Origin: Aporrectodea caliginosa
Taxonomy: Eukaryota > Annelida > Clitellata > Crassiclitellata > Lumbricidae
Reading direction: 5' to 3'
DNA length: 64,000 bases
Assembly (NCBI GenBank): GCA_020284085.1
Contig: JACEVL010000691.1
Span: 1-64,000, forward strand
The translations under genes and the position numbers were made by a program. The number at the start of each line of letters is the position of its first letter. Position 1 is the first letter of the stretch. Shown here piece after piece: positions 56,601-64,000 of the stretch. The notes below the pieces were generated by a model, which ran no database searches, had not been told where the DNA came from, and was given only the letters and a program-made list of their open reading frames with translations.

Positions 56601-57860
56601 CTGATGCCATATGCCGACTCCAAACACTGACTTGCAACTACAACAAGAAATACTTACTTCACAAGCTCTGAATCAGTATGACAAAGCAGAGAACATAATC
56701 TCATCAAACTGATGGTCAGTATTGAAACACATGACATTCATTCATTCACACATTCAGAAAATTTATATAGCACCCTTTCAAGAAACCTACACAGAGATGC
56801 TTTCAGCCCAGCCACAGCTAAAGAATAGAGATTTAAGCAAACTTATACACTGCAGGCATGTTGTTTCGAGGTAACAAGTGCAGCTCTAGTGGAAGCCCTT
56901 CAAAATGGCGGGCCCAACAATCAGAAAGGTCCGGCACTCTCTAATAGAAGAAGGAGCTCTCGGAACCAGAAGCAACTCTGGCTGAAGAGCGGAGGTCAGA
57001 TACAGGATGACAGAGGTGACACAGGTAAGATAGGGCACTGCCAAGAAGACACCACCATGCACACGCAGCAACCCTGCAAGATATATGCTGAGAAACAGGA
57101 AACCAGTGCAAAACATCATGCATGTAAGCAGAAACAAGGGCATGTTTAGCTATATGATTATCCTCTTCAAATGGACAAACCCAAGCTTAACAAAATAACA
57201 TCAGAGAGAAATGCACAAACAATTACAGACAATTTTTACCAAATACAATTATAACTCTTTCCTTCACGCTTACATCACCATTAATTAAATCCACAATTCA
57301 CAAACAAAACTCATTATTTCTGTTTTAAATAAGTCATTAACTGATGCACTTGTATAATTTCAATATTTACCACAAAAAAGCAGAACAATAAATGTTAGAA
57401 CAATTTAAGAGGCATGGCTTAAATTTTGTTTATTTTATATTCAATTACCGCCGGTATACCACAATTTGAAATCCATCAAAAATTTCATCATAGGCAAATA
57501 TTACTGAAAATTACACCCGACTATTTCTGCTGCTACTGGTGATAATTATTGATAATTAAGGCAATTTTTACATTTTACTGACTAGTAAATGTACTTTACA
57601 TTATTGGCAACACACTCTGAATCTTCTGCTCAAACTGTCATAGCCATAGTATTCAAAGTCTAATTTTTCAATTCAGAAGAGAATTCAATATATTTCAGAA
57701 AAAGTAATCAAGTGCTGTTTGCTACACAAATGCAAAGCTATAATTCAAGCTGACCTTCGAGACTTTCGATTGCAGCAGGGCTCAAATTTGGAGATCGCTG
57801 TTGATCGTCAAAAAATTGCAGAATGGAGAAGACTAGCTGATTGATAACAGACTCATCCAT
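41593..57860 (-). CDS. SGTA: SGTA/SGTB co-chaperone, complete
   Basis: Eleven coding exons: 57755-57860, 56519-56637, 55449-55506, 54731-54830, 54195-54299, 53336-53468, 52783-52872, 51288-51325, 50188-50259, 42070-42194, 41593-41615. They sum to 969 nt, 322 aa plus TAA; human SGTA is 313 aa. The N-terminal homodimerisation domain (VFSILQFFDDQQ, SLEVASQCLESAYG) binds the GET/BAG6 pathway ubiquitin-like domains in the family. Three TPRs cover about residues 95-197 (GNEFMKQEKYNEAVDCYTRA; NRAAAYGKTGEHEKSILDC; LAHTALGQQAEAHTCFKKAL). The C-terminal NP/Gln-rich region, which in the family binds hydrophobic clients, has LNNPALMNM, LSNPQMQTM and QSNPELVEQLRSQ. It is cytosolic and helps sort tail-anchored and misfolded proteins. 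The last exon (DESQGGC) follows a consensus acceptor. The intron between exons 9 and 10 is about 8 kb because of a minisatellite and an LTR element. Confidence 0.97.
42309..42865. repeat. 49-bp minisatellite, ~11 copies
   Basis: The unit contains CCTTCCTCCTTTTGC, AAAACTATGC and AAATATACACATAATGTAG. The period is 49 bp, with variants that lack two bases or carry an extra CATTTATG. It was split by the LTR element: the array stops at CTATG (42865) and resumes at 49468 with CTATGCATTTATGC for less than one unit. It lies in SGTA intron 9. Confidence 0.95.
42866..43286 (-). repeat. 3' LTR of the Gmr1-like element
   Basis: 421 bp, starting TGTCACCAACTC and ending CTTGTTCACA on the plus strand. It differs from the 5' LTR at three positions (near 43218, 43266 and 43269), all C/T or G/A changes. 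Confidence 0.97.
43287..43308 (-). other. Polypurine tract
   Basis: Read on the minus strand, AAAGAAGGGGAAGGAGGTAA abuts the 3' LTR. This is the expected plus-strand primer site for reverse transcription. Confidence 0.9.
43402..44838 (-). CDS. Reverse transcriptase-RNase H ORF of the Gmr1-like element
   Basis: An intact 478-aa ORF. The RT palm is about residues 90-260, with catalytic Asp151 in ISIFDCRSAYW, the PFGMINSG motif and YVDD at 212-215. RNase H follows at about 355-478 (FNLYCDSSDFAVGAVL, EKEAYAIVWAL, FTDHNPLTYL) and ends GRLNVVADCLSRL. No integrase follows, unlike usual gypsy pol. Its ATG lies inside the end of the upstream ORF, overlapping by 17 nt in the +1 frame, so it is made either by +1 frameshifting or by reinitiation. 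All catalytic residues seen are intact, so the enzyme could be active. Confidence 0.95.
   Translation of the reverse strand: MTWQDEKNSLNLDSDQINHLTLIQQKQLLEVLNKYSDRFSEKPGLCTLVEHEIELKPEFREKEFMAYRIPLIYRAEVERQIKEMLQANIIKPSSSRMASPLVIVKKKDGSLRLACDYRYINSFTVDCKYPMPIVKDVLHKVGKSNVISIFDCRSAYWTCPVKQTDQWKTAFVTHNGLYEFTRVPFGMINSGRTFVKAINMVLQPINEFAEPYVDDIAVHSDDWKIHLQHLDAYLMQMRLHNITLNLKKCIFGKSEVKFIGHVVGSGTIQMNPDRMESLINLKTPETKKQVKQLLGFFGYYRQFIKDFAQIAKPLSDLTSKHVPDKIDWTDRHQQAFNLLKDAVRSKVVLYVFDVGKPFNLYCDSSDFAVGAVLTQMDDKGIERPVSFISQKLTDTQRRWATVEKEAYAIVWALNKLKEIIIGSKVHIFTDHNPLTYLTESMSKSAKLVRWALALQTFDVEVNYKKGRLNVVADCLSRL
44822..48109 (-). CDS. Gag-protease-integrase ORF of the Gmr1-like element
   Basis: An open frame of 1095 codons. 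A charged coiled coil (1-60) is followed by a capsid-like region (about 75-235) and a CCHC zinc knuckle at 339-352 (CHNCGSDRHLMKFC). Protease has ALIDSGAEVPVIS with DSG at 458-460. Integrase has an HHCC zinc domain (His722, His729, Cys759, Cys762) and a D,D35E core (Asp792, Asp852, Glu888 in VDCVGP, TSDQGTNF, LVERWN). A GPY/F-like end carries RWHGPCTVIQRRSKYSYLI. Gag, protease and integrase are continuous with no frameshift between them. The true N-terminus lies upstream at 48802, behind three frame changes; the Met at 48109 is only the first in this frame. Confidence 0.93.
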   Translation of the reverse strand: MEKAEVERQERLKLEQQKIALKEAQLKEEKQNREAQEQRRQEEREEQKRKKEESETMVSKIKKIDDAMKHVLPKMPNDMMEVPLYFETVENAFRSFNVQEQFWVKLLLPLMTPKARTVLNRLSFADLDDYEIVKQHLLKEFKLTPREYRSKFIDAKKTAEETYTMFTARLKNLLNYYVKSRKVDNNFEKLFDLLVADKLKESLPPGPLQFVLSKEGTDCYEASVVADLADIHVNNRIGLAIPNKTSFGFVPNGKRNQQFTPNFGFHWKSNQETGNQFRGAEVKPNSPVVHENRESMMTRQRPVYNKSPPRFVAREGNASFTPYKRKESIEQRGAVVKRCHNCGSDRHLMKFCPVPVTASNYGKQENSRVNRIQVVDNSESQATEHRSHYSEETEVKSVMKCHLSPDIQKEILLHNGMQKEMAGKDESTALKKVLLQYVEVEIRGTAGKEPIKVKALIDSGAEVPVISEELLEGMKVEQIGKVNLQCVAGDAIPAKLVKVDVRLCCNDVEEEVFPHKVKCSLTPYVTLMCASIAKMGSTERFLLHPEIIAELKAVPQVKMIQGDVQANVTTRLQSQRKKVVDVEEESETESSSEEENESDDQQSLIQDGITAEMSEQEMAACKNGNLNETKEDNECDVEIADLFQEDEKDEEQQMQIADAKKFEEQQRQDESLKAWWTLAPDKESEFCVVNGLLYKRYRILEQTIYQLVLPKERRMKVMELAHESVFGGHLGEEKTRERIKLSFTWSKMRRDIVKFCKSCEKCQLKARSLVMDRVPITPIPREDVAFRRITVDCVGPIKPASAAGHKYCLCIVDSCTRWPTVFLLKSLTAKAVCDALMELFMNVGVPSVITSDQGTNFTASLTREFLNLMGCSPRFDTPGHPEAAGLVERWNQTFKKMIHHVIVDNPRQWHKVIPFTVWALREVPNATTGIAPYMLVYGKIPRGPLAILKESWTREINLPPHIGIQPEKYLKDMKANMEKALLFAESYSREKQLQYTNQYNKRAKHKEFEPGEKVIVLYPTSTNKLISRWHGPCTVIQRRSKYSYLIDMGDDCRKIIHANKIRKYITRAMSCGLIVEEDEDFGSVVELLTKNDLAR
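48110..48802 (-). pseudogene. Gag N-terminal region, broken by three frame changes
   Basis: From the Met at 48802 the minus strand reads about 60 residues with a SAP-like pattern (MSSERLKQRLLKAGFEE; MSREDMLEALAEVW). Glu/Arg/Lys/Gln-rich coiled coil follows that must pass through all three frames to join the ORF at 48109. The changes lie near 48500, at an A7 run (plus-strand T7, 48451-48457) and near 48144. Each fits the loss of one base. The segment is also internally repetitive (EAERVRQE occurs twice). Either gag is dead or the assembly has lost bases in repeats. Confidence 0.8.
48971..49027. repeat. 19-bp x 3 tandem repeat beside the PBS
   Basis: GACGTTGTTTCGAATCCCA repeats three times (48971, 48990, 49009). 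The third copy runs into the primer-binding site. The TTCGAAT word is that of a tRNA T-loop. Confidence 0.9.
49017..49042 (-). other. Primer-binding site with extended tRNA similarity
   Basis: Four bases inside the 5' LTR, the minus strand reads TGGTGACAGCAGCGGTAGG. The plus strand ends GCTGTCACCA and, 26 bases back, starts TTCGAATCCTACC, like the T-loop and 3' acceptor strand of a tRNA, closest to tRNA-Leu forms (CCCACCGCTG...CCA). A three-base GCT excess spoils an exact tRNA fit. Confidence 0.75.
49047..49467 (-). repeat. 5' LTR of the Gmr1-like element
   Basis: 421 bp, near-identical to 42866-43286. A TATATATATAA stretch (plus 49407-49418) close to its upstream end could serve as the element's TATA box. 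Confidence 0.97.
49511..50187. other. Remainder of SGTA intron 9
   Basis: No gene, repeat family or regulatory site was recognised between the end of the minisatellite and SGTA exon 9. Confidence 0.5.
50638..50700. repeat. (AT)n-rich microsatellite in SGTA intron
   Basis: AT dinucleotide run followed by imperfect TATA/CACA blocks. Confidence 0.85.
51870..52480 (-). mobile_element. L2-like LINE 3' fragment in SGTA intron
   Basis: The minus strand gives ALVFIQLDYCNSLNICIAT, then KLQRVQNSVVRALTK, LHWLPIVQGIRFRISLIV and GTKLWNSLP. These are in the order found in the thumb and tail of CR1/L2 polyproteins (SRLDYCNSL, LQRVQNxAARxV, LHWLPVxxRIxFK, LWNSLP). It is interrupted by a stop and frameshifts. 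Confidence 0.85.
55190..55380 (+). mobile_element. LINE 3' end fragment
   Basis: The stretch ends GGTGCTATATAAATG and then a TACATTACATTATATTAC tail. This is the same end structure as the LINE at 10291 (TATATAAATT plus (TACAT)n). Little of the ORF survives. Confidence 0.6.
56745..57145 (-). mobile_element. CR1/L2-like LINE 3' fragment in SGTA intron
   Basis: Two overlapping minus-strand frames give LHWFPVSQHISCRVAACAWW and SIRECRTFLIVGPAIL, matching the LHWLPV and RTFxVxGPxLW motifs. The 3' part ends with GTGCTATATAAATTTT-like sequence at about 56760. It is dead. Confidence 0.75.
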
Positions 57861-58113
57861 GGTTTCGTCTGTTGCTGGCTTAGACAATCTTAGCAGGAAA
57901 TGGCTAAAATGATAAGCAACATCTGTATGTAAGAGCATAACCATATAAACTGTATCTCTTTCAAAACAAATCTCTAACTGAAATGAACCGACCTGATGCA
58001 TTCAGCGTTAAATAGAATCCTTGCTTGGCTTCTGACTAGTCAGCAGTCTTATCCGTGCCCTTCGACTAAATTACAGCTATCTATTCATTTAAAAAATGGT
58101 AAATCCTCTAATG
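57861..58113. other. SGTA 5' flank or UTR
   Basis: The frame upstream of the chosen Met at 57860 stays open for 47 codons, but the family's N-terminus begins right at MDESVINQLVFSILQF, which supports that Met. No promoter element was recognised. Confidence 0.45.
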
Positions 58114-58810
58114 CAGTGGTTTTCAACCATTGGGTTCCACGTGTGTCGGCTGGGGGTTCCACTGCAGTTCAATATAAAATCTTAAATCACCGACTGAACT
58201 CACAAAATGATAAGCAATGAGCAGAATTCTATTCAAATTTAAGTCATTCTTACAAGACACGATTCAATGTTAACACAATTAACAACGTTACGGTCGTGAA
58301 TGTACTGTTGCATTTATATGTTGCTATACTACGTCTATGGCTGAGTCTACTCAAACTCTATTCACTCGACTACTCTATGCTGCCAGAACAGTACAGGTCT
58401 AAGTATGCCATATCAATGCTGACGTCATCGTTATTTTTTATCTAATAGACTAATAGAGCTTTGAAATGTCATGTCATTAAACTTGATAAAAGCTACTTGT
58501 GACCCAGCATTTCTATAATTCTGTTCCATAATATTTTTAATATTCTATCCTTCTGTCAGAACTAGTTGCCCGCAAAATAAAAAAATGCTGTTGTACTATT
58601 TTATAGTGCTAAAGTATGTATAATAGTCTACATCAGAGGTGGAAATAACTTATATTCAAAGCTTAAAATTCAAAAATCTAAATATCCAACATTACAAGCT
58701 ACAATTGCATTTATCTCTCGAAATACTGGACGGGTGAAACGTGCTGGGTTCCATGAGCAAATGTGTGTTTTGAGTAATGTTCCGTCGCTACAAAAGTTTG
58801 GAAACCACTG
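58114..58810. mobile_element. 697-bp non-autonomous hAT element D
   Basis: The left end CAGTGGTTTTCAACC and the right end (reverse complement CAGTGGTTTCCAAAC) form the inverted repeat. The octamer CTCTAATG is exactly duplicated (58106-58113, 58811-58818). The CAGTGGTT start is typical of hAT elements. No transposase is encoded. It is inserted about 250 bp upstream of the SGTA start codon. Confidence 0.9.
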
Positions 58811-58835
58811 CTCTAATGTCTGAGACACCCAATAC

Positions 58836-59009
58836 CAGGGATGGGCAAATTACTTGGAAAAATGTAATTGAATTACAAATCACAAATTACTTTGGGACAT
58901 GAAATGTAATTTGAAATTACAAAATACACGGGAAATGTAATTGAATTACAAAATAACAAATTACAAATTGCGCAATTTCAAGTACGTAATTTCAATCACT
59001 GCCCATCTC
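58836..59009. mobile_element. Short hAT-like MITE with TAATT-rich core
   Basis: CAGGGATGGGCAAATTAC on the left and CACTGCCCATCTC on the right form an imperfect inverted repeat around repeated TGTAATTGAATTACAAA motifs. The flanks (CCCAATAC and ACCCATCA) are only roughly alike, so the target duplication is uncertain. It lies 18 bp beyond the duplication of element D. Confidence 0.6.
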
Positions 59010-60544
59010 ACCCATCATCTCATCATGACCTGACGAAATTAGGTGAACAACTTCCCGTCTCTGGTTCAGACGATCCCCATACTGGAACGTATATTCCCAA
59101 CCACTACACTAATTTTCACATATCTCTCCCACTGTTCCTAGTCAATAGCTGCAAACCAGACACTAGAACACCTACAGGTAAAACTAACAATTATTCTGTG
59201 GGCTTTTATTATCCAGATGCTGGTTATATGATACAAAGTCTGTGACAGACAGAAGACATTGTTCAATCGTCTTAATCTCAGAATTTTATAAGGATCGGTG
59301 CCGAAAGCAAGCACTTCTTCCTTTAAACGTATAAATGAGAGGCAGCCAGTGAAAAAGGCCAGGAACCATTTTTACAAAATATATGTAAGAAAATTGATAC
59401 CTTTTTCTCTTTACTTTTACGGCCACGTTCAGTTTCGCAACAGGAAGTCAGTCTGGTTCTCTGCCTTTCGTTCATACATATAGACGTCATCAGGTCGCTC
59501 TTTATGTCGATGTTGACTCTATTCCGAAGTTCTGAATCTTTTAAATGCTGTATGTGAAACCGTCCAAACTAAGAGTGAGTTATACGTTATTATAAGTTTA
59601 AGCTGTTAAGCGATCTTATGCGACCATAAGCGTCGTATTTGACTTCAGCAAAGAAAACACTTAGAGGTTATTTACTTACTTACTTACTTAAGGTTGAAAA
59701 TGCATCTGTCTAGTGTCTGCATTTTTAACTCCGCCACTGATCGTACTCTGTCAGTGCCAGTCCCAGAAAACAAACAGAAACCAGCTTATTCACATAGGCC
59801 TATGCAGTGGCGTAAATCAGAGGGGACAGAGGGACTTTCCCCCAAAGTTTTGACTTAAGGCTTAAGCCCTTCGGCCCCTTCTATCGCCCAAATCTGGCCC
59901 TCGTAGGTAGGCTACTCTGCCACCCCCAATTTTGTATAGATTTTCGCCTCTGGGCCTATGTCTACTGCAGACAGTATAGTCCTACTATCGTCCAGTTTCC
60001 AAACCATGCCGATGAAAAGCTGAAACTGATTTCACGCAGCTTGTGCCGAGAAACTCAGTTTTGCCATTCATAACAGTAGCCTATCTGTTACTGTACACCC
60101 GTATTAATATGATTGATTTAAGTCTGGCCGTAGCGTGCTATCTTTGGGCTGCTAACTCCGCCACTGAGTGTACTCTGTCAGTGCCAGTCCCAAGCCTGGA
60201 TAAAGGAGGAGGACAACGCTAATGATCTTTGTTTGTTATCACACAGTGTCGTTAAACTGAAACTACCACTTTGGGCTGATGTTACAGTTTAGCCTGCAGT
60301 CGAAAAACTGCGACCAACAGTCACAGTCGCCATCTAGGGTATAACGTGGTGAGATGTGTAGCTGGCGAGTAACGTTGATTGTCTATTATTGAATCGTATA
60401 GTACAATCAGATAACAGAGTTGTAAATATTTAGATCTATATGTTAGAATATTTAATATAGGAATTTTTCGTAAATTGTAATGGTATTACATGGTTAAAAT
60501 ACAGAAGCTTAATCTATCGGTTAAGACGAATTGTGTTCATGTAA
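59010..60544. other. Intergenic stretch with two dispersed repeats
   Basis: No gene seen. There is a TTAC tetranucleotide run at about 59666-59690, a head-only copy of the ~115-bp repeat at 59732-59780 and a full copy at 60148-60275. Confidence 0.5.
60148..60275 (+). repeat. Dispersed ~115-bp repeat, full copy
   Basis: Reads CTAACTCCGCCACTGAG, TCTGTCAGTGCCAGTCCC, GCCTGGATAAAGGAGGAGG and GTGTCGTTAAACTGAAAC. The same order of words is found at 19619-19735 (plus) and 6855-6955 (minus). Confidence 0.75.
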
Positions 60545-60616
60545 TCCTAGTTAGTATAGTGGTAAGTATCCCCGCCTGTCACGCGGGAGACCGGGGTTCA
60601 ATTCCCCGACTGGGAG
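60545..60616 (+). tRNA. tRNA-Asp (GTC)
   Basis: 72 nt with a full cloverleaf. The acceptor stem pairs TCCTAGT with ACTGGGA (one G-T pair). The A-box is TAGTATAGTGG. The anticodon arm CCGCCTGTCACGCGG carries anticodon GTC, and the B-box arm is GGGGTTCAATTCCCC. It has no intron and no encoded CCA. It matches the animal tRNA-Asp sequence closely. A TTTT run about six bases downstream can end RNA polymerase III transcription. Confidence 0.97.
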
Positions 60617-60959
60617 TACTGATGTTTTAACAGTCTGTGCTTATTCCTGTATACGTTTTCTTAGTTGGAAACACAGAAACCTATTTACAACATTTGATTT
60701 GTTACTGACAAATAGCGCCTAACAACAAATTCACTTGATTTGAAAACGTAAAGATTCGTCCATGTACAAAGTTATTGCTCGTTCCTTTGCTTCAATGGGG
60801 GACTCTGTGAGCAGTTCCTTTAAGCGGCGATAGGCGTCGCCAGTATGTGATGTGGTCAAACTTTAGACAACTTTAGCGTAAATAAACCATAGACATCGTA
60901 TATTAAATGTAAGATGTCTATGAAATAAACCTACCGCACAACAGAGCACACATTTTACC

Positions 60960-61205
60960 TAGAGTAGCCAAACTATATCCCATCCTGGCGCCACCTATAG
61001 CAGCCATTTTTACAGAGTCCCCCATTGGTCCCTCTCTTTGGAATGCTCTTTCTCCTTCTGTTCGCTCTAAAATTCTCTCTGGCAGTCTCTCTTCTTCCTT
61101 CGCTTTTCTCAAAACCTGTTTATTTTCGCGGGGCTTAGCACACTGGGAGCGCTTCTGAACGGTTCACCCTACGAGAGGCGCTTTATAAATACTTAAATAC
61201 GATAC
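60960..61205 (+). mobile_element. CR1/L2-like LINE 3' fragment
   Basis: The plus strand reads FTESPIGPSLWNALSPSVRS, then SSSFAFLKTCLFSRG and a stop, then GCGCTTTATAAATACTTAAATACG. This is the polyprotein tail and 3' end typical of the family seen at 612 and 10291. Confidence 0.8.
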
Positions 61206-61930
61206 GATATTGCATATAGGCCTACTTATGGAGTTCAAGTTTACCGGTACTATTGTGATGCCTAGAGTCAAGCAATCAATTGAGCTTGTCCACAAAAGTG
61301 TCCACAGGCCAACTAATTGGCAACATATTTTATAACAATGTAGGGCCTAGGCCTATAGCAATTGCGTGTGACTAATAGCCTATTTGTTGTTTTGGCAATA
61401 AGGATAGAAAACAAAACAGATTTCTTAACTGGTAGGCCTATCTGTTCCCTAGGCTAAACATATCTGCCAGTGTACCCACGATTTTATTTGGGTCCAGGCA
61501 TTCAACTGGAGGGACACTAGCCCTCTGGCCCCCTTTTAGAGCCTTACATCAGACACCAACTTCAGTCAGACAGCAGACAGTCTGTGCTAAATTGTAGGGC
61601 CTAATTAATTATAGTCAATTTGCATGAAAGTAGCCTTTACGCAGCAGTAGCACAGTGTACCTTTCATATCGTAGGCCTATATTAAAAGCTGCAAGGGTTC
61701 CTCAGTTCTTCACTGACGTGCGGAGACCAGTAAAGGGATGGGGCGGTTAATGCCAATTGCCAAAATGCTGATAATAGTAGGGTCAAACTACGAAATAAAT
61801 ACGGTGAACCCTAAAAAAATTGCAAGAAAACGTTTTATGTTGATTTTCTGCTGTATTTGGTCTGGGGAAGAACATACCGAAAGTTGGACAAAATCGGAAC
61901 ACGGCATCACCCCCAAAAATGCATTTTAAC
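61206..61930. other. Intergenic, nothing recognised
   Basis: AGGCCTA-type words are frequent, but no gene or repeat family could be assigned. Confidence 0.4.
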
Positions 61931-62425
61931 CAAGATGGCGGCCAATAATGGCGCCAAAACAAAAACAGTATATATCAGGTCATAGGTCAGCTACAATAAC
62001 AAATGAAGTATCAAATTTAACATTATCAAGGTCAAGGAATCGATTTATCATAGTGGCAATACTGTTGGAATGTTACTATCCAAGATGGCGGCCAATATGG
62101 CCGCCAAAACACAAAAATATGTATATATCACTTCAGAGGTAACCTACAATAACATATGACGTGTCGAATATAATGTTTTCATGGTCAAGAAATCGATTTA
62201 GCGTAGTGGCAATAGTATCGGAATGTAACTATCCAATATGGCGGTCAATATGGCCGCCAAAACAGAAAAATGTGCATATATCAGGTCATTGGTAAGCTAC
62301 AATAACAAATGAAGTATCAAATTTAACATTATCAAGGTCAAGGAATCGATTTATCATAGTGGCAATACTGTTGGAATGCTACTATACAAGATGGCGGCCA
62401 ATATGGCCGCCAAAACACAAAAAAT
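61931..62425. repeat. ~150-bp tandem repeat with YY1-like motif
   Basis: Units start at about 61931, 62081, 62234 and 62387 (periods about 150, 153 and 153). Each begins with CAAGATGGCGGCCAATATGG or a variant, followed by CCGCCAAAAC, an AT-rich part and TCAAGGTCAAGGAATCGATT. The GGCGGCCA / TGGCCGCC pair forms a short palindrome. The last unit is partial. Confidence 0.88.
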
Positions 62426-62646
62426 ATGTATACTTCTTGAAAACTATTGTAGTGCTCACAACAGCAGAAGCAGATCCTAGGGTTTTGACTTTGAAGTTCT
62501 TTTTATGCTTCTTGGACTGTAGCATACCTGCACTATTGCCAGCATGGGAATCAATGATAAAATTTTACCACACATCTTAAAATTAAGCAATTTTCATTAG
62601 TTTACCTTTGAAAGTAGCTGATAACGTAAATTACATTTAACATCTA

Positions 62647-63973
62647 TTACAAATAGGACATAGTTTGGTCCAAGTAAAGTTTCACAGCGGCCCTCAATGT
62701 TCTCTTCATCTGAAACTGGCTCTTGAGTCGTATTGTTGCAGTAGCTATGCTGACATTGTCCACAAGCTGTGGTGCATTCCAGCTCATGTTATTTGCATCT
62801 ACACTGCAGTGTGTTGCATCGTGCAGAGCAATACATCGGATCATTTTTAGCAGTTTGTCTGGTGCCGGACTGATATCCATCATGACTGGAACAAATTTTC
62901 CATCTAGTATAATCCAGCCCCACTTAGTTGGATTCATATCGTCACTCTTGCCCAACCACTGCATCACTTGTAACTAAACTCGCCGAGAGTGAAGTTTTGT
63001 GGCCGAAGGTGTTGGAGGCAGTCTTTCGGGCTTCACAAAGGTCTTTGCAGTGGACACCTTCCTACAAAGGATTCTGTAGCGTAGTGACACTAGAGATTCA
63101 GACTGGATCCCCTTAAATATGGATACCATTGCTGTGCAACCAGTGGTCTCTACTGTAACTGGATCGGCATTTGGTGCACAGAAGATCTTCGAACAACTGT
63201 GAAAGACAGGATCGCCACTGATTATTTTTTGGAAGATTGACTTTTTGCCGACCCCATAGATTCCTGAAGTACTGTCGCAACCAGAGAATGCATGGGCGAA
63301 CAACAGATCAGAGTATACATCATCACCAAGTAGCTGTTTCAGAACCTTGATGTTATTATACATATGATTTCACTTTGTCTTTGTCGGACCGAAAGTAAAG
63401 GTCCTGGCAGTCACTTGCAGCGTGATGCAACAACAAAACCAACAGGTCTGTATCTTCTCCTATGAGGGTTGTTGACTTGTAAGATGACATTTCAACGGCT
63501 GCTTTGACTATATCTACGTCTGCATCTCCTTCAGCGTGTATGACATGACAGCCTATCTGTCGCAAGCGGTTAGCGATGAAGTTGATGATGCCATAGAGTT
63601 TGACTGTGAAAGACGAGTAGTTATCAGCAATTAAACTATAGGTACTTCCTTCCTTCCATTTTAACCGATGTAGAAGGGAACCTCCATCAAGGACGTAGTG
63701 ATCAGTCTTTGGAATGGACTGAAGTACAGCAACATCAGATGACTTCACATGGTTTCGTATGGCCTCCTGAAGTTGCGCTTTTTCTGACTTTCGTAAAAGA
63801 TACTTTGCTTCAAACAACGACGGCGGATACGGTGAAAGCTCATACTTCTTCACATCATCTAGGCACAAATCTCCGGACTGTGATACAACCAGGAATCTCT
63901 GGAACAACAGAGCTGGATCAATGGTCCGGTCCTCACCAACCTTGATGCTCCGAGCGGATGCTAATGTCTTCAC
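62647..63973 (-). pseudogene. FEN/XPG-like nuclease with CXC-type cysteine tail, broken
   Basis: The first frame (63973-63356, 205 codons) has DHYVLDGGSLLHRLKW, then IHAEGDADVDIVKAA and LIGEDTDLLVLLL. A one-base frame change near 63360 leads to LLFAHAFSGCDSTSGIYGVG. A TAG stop at 62974 is followed in frame by WGWIILDGKFVPVMMDISPA. Another frame change follows, into CSARCNTLQCRC and ECTTACGQC. The EGDAD, EDTD and GCDxTxGIxGxGK motifs parallel the acidic and helix-hairpin motifs of FEN/XPG nucleases, and the Cys pattern resembles Tesmin/TSO1 CXC repeats. Similar proteins are numerous in invertebrate genomes and may be transposon-borne, perhaps Academ-type; that is inference. The N-terminus may lie beyond the window. 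Confidence 0.7.
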
Positions 63974-64000
63974 TTTATTTTTACGTTTGTATGAATATTC

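Noticed and set aside
60960..61112. Minus-strand protein rich in Glu/Arg
   Set aside because: It is antisense to a plus-strand LINE tail with the GPSLWN motif.

Overview
The window is animal nuclear DNA. It is AT-rich and has genes split into many short exons with GT-AG introns, dispersed non-LTR and hAT-like repeats, tRNA-derived SINEs and one intact tRNA-Asp gene. It looks like an invertebrate genome. The Gmr1-type retrotransposon (a group first described from deuterostomes) and the repeat mix hint at a marine deuterostome, but that is inference.

Three protein-coding genes were rebuilt exon by exon, all on the minus strand. YIPF3 (coding 1516-7051, ten exons, last exon uncertain) is a Golgi five-span membrane protein. 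A band 4.1 / EPB41-type FERM protein (23345-34260, sixteen exons, first coding exon not found) has FERM and FERM-adjacent domains, an unusual Gly/Tyr/Ser/Asp linker and a 4.1 C-terminal domain. SGTA/SGTB (41593-57860, eleven exons, 322 aa, complete) is a TPR co-chaperone. In all three the exon phases join without a break, which is the main support for the models. No operon-like logic links them.

Mobile DNA fills the rest. The outstanding element is a complete 6602-bp Ty3/gypsy-class LTR retrotransposon (42866-49467) in an SGTA intron, inside a 49-bp minisatellite. It has 421-bp LTRs with three differences, a 5-bp CTATG target duplication, a PBS and a PPT. Its pol order is gag-protease-integrase followed by reverse transcriptase-RNase H in a second overlapping ORF. 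This is the Ty1/copia-like order known from Gmr1-type elements. Five DNA transposon insertions have exact 8-bp target duplications (8434-9107, 13265-15679, 13708-15286, 29505-29924, 58114-58810). One is nested inside another, and one carries a separate 385-bp long-TIR MITE. About ten truncated LINE fragments, two SINE families and several satellites are also present.

The right edge (62647-63973) holds a broken ORF with FEN/XPG-like nuclease motifs followed by a cysteine-rich CXC-like segment, next to a ~150-bp tandem repeat whose units carry a YY1-like motif. Long stretches at 17.9-23.3 kb and 34.7-41.6 kb show no recognisable gene.
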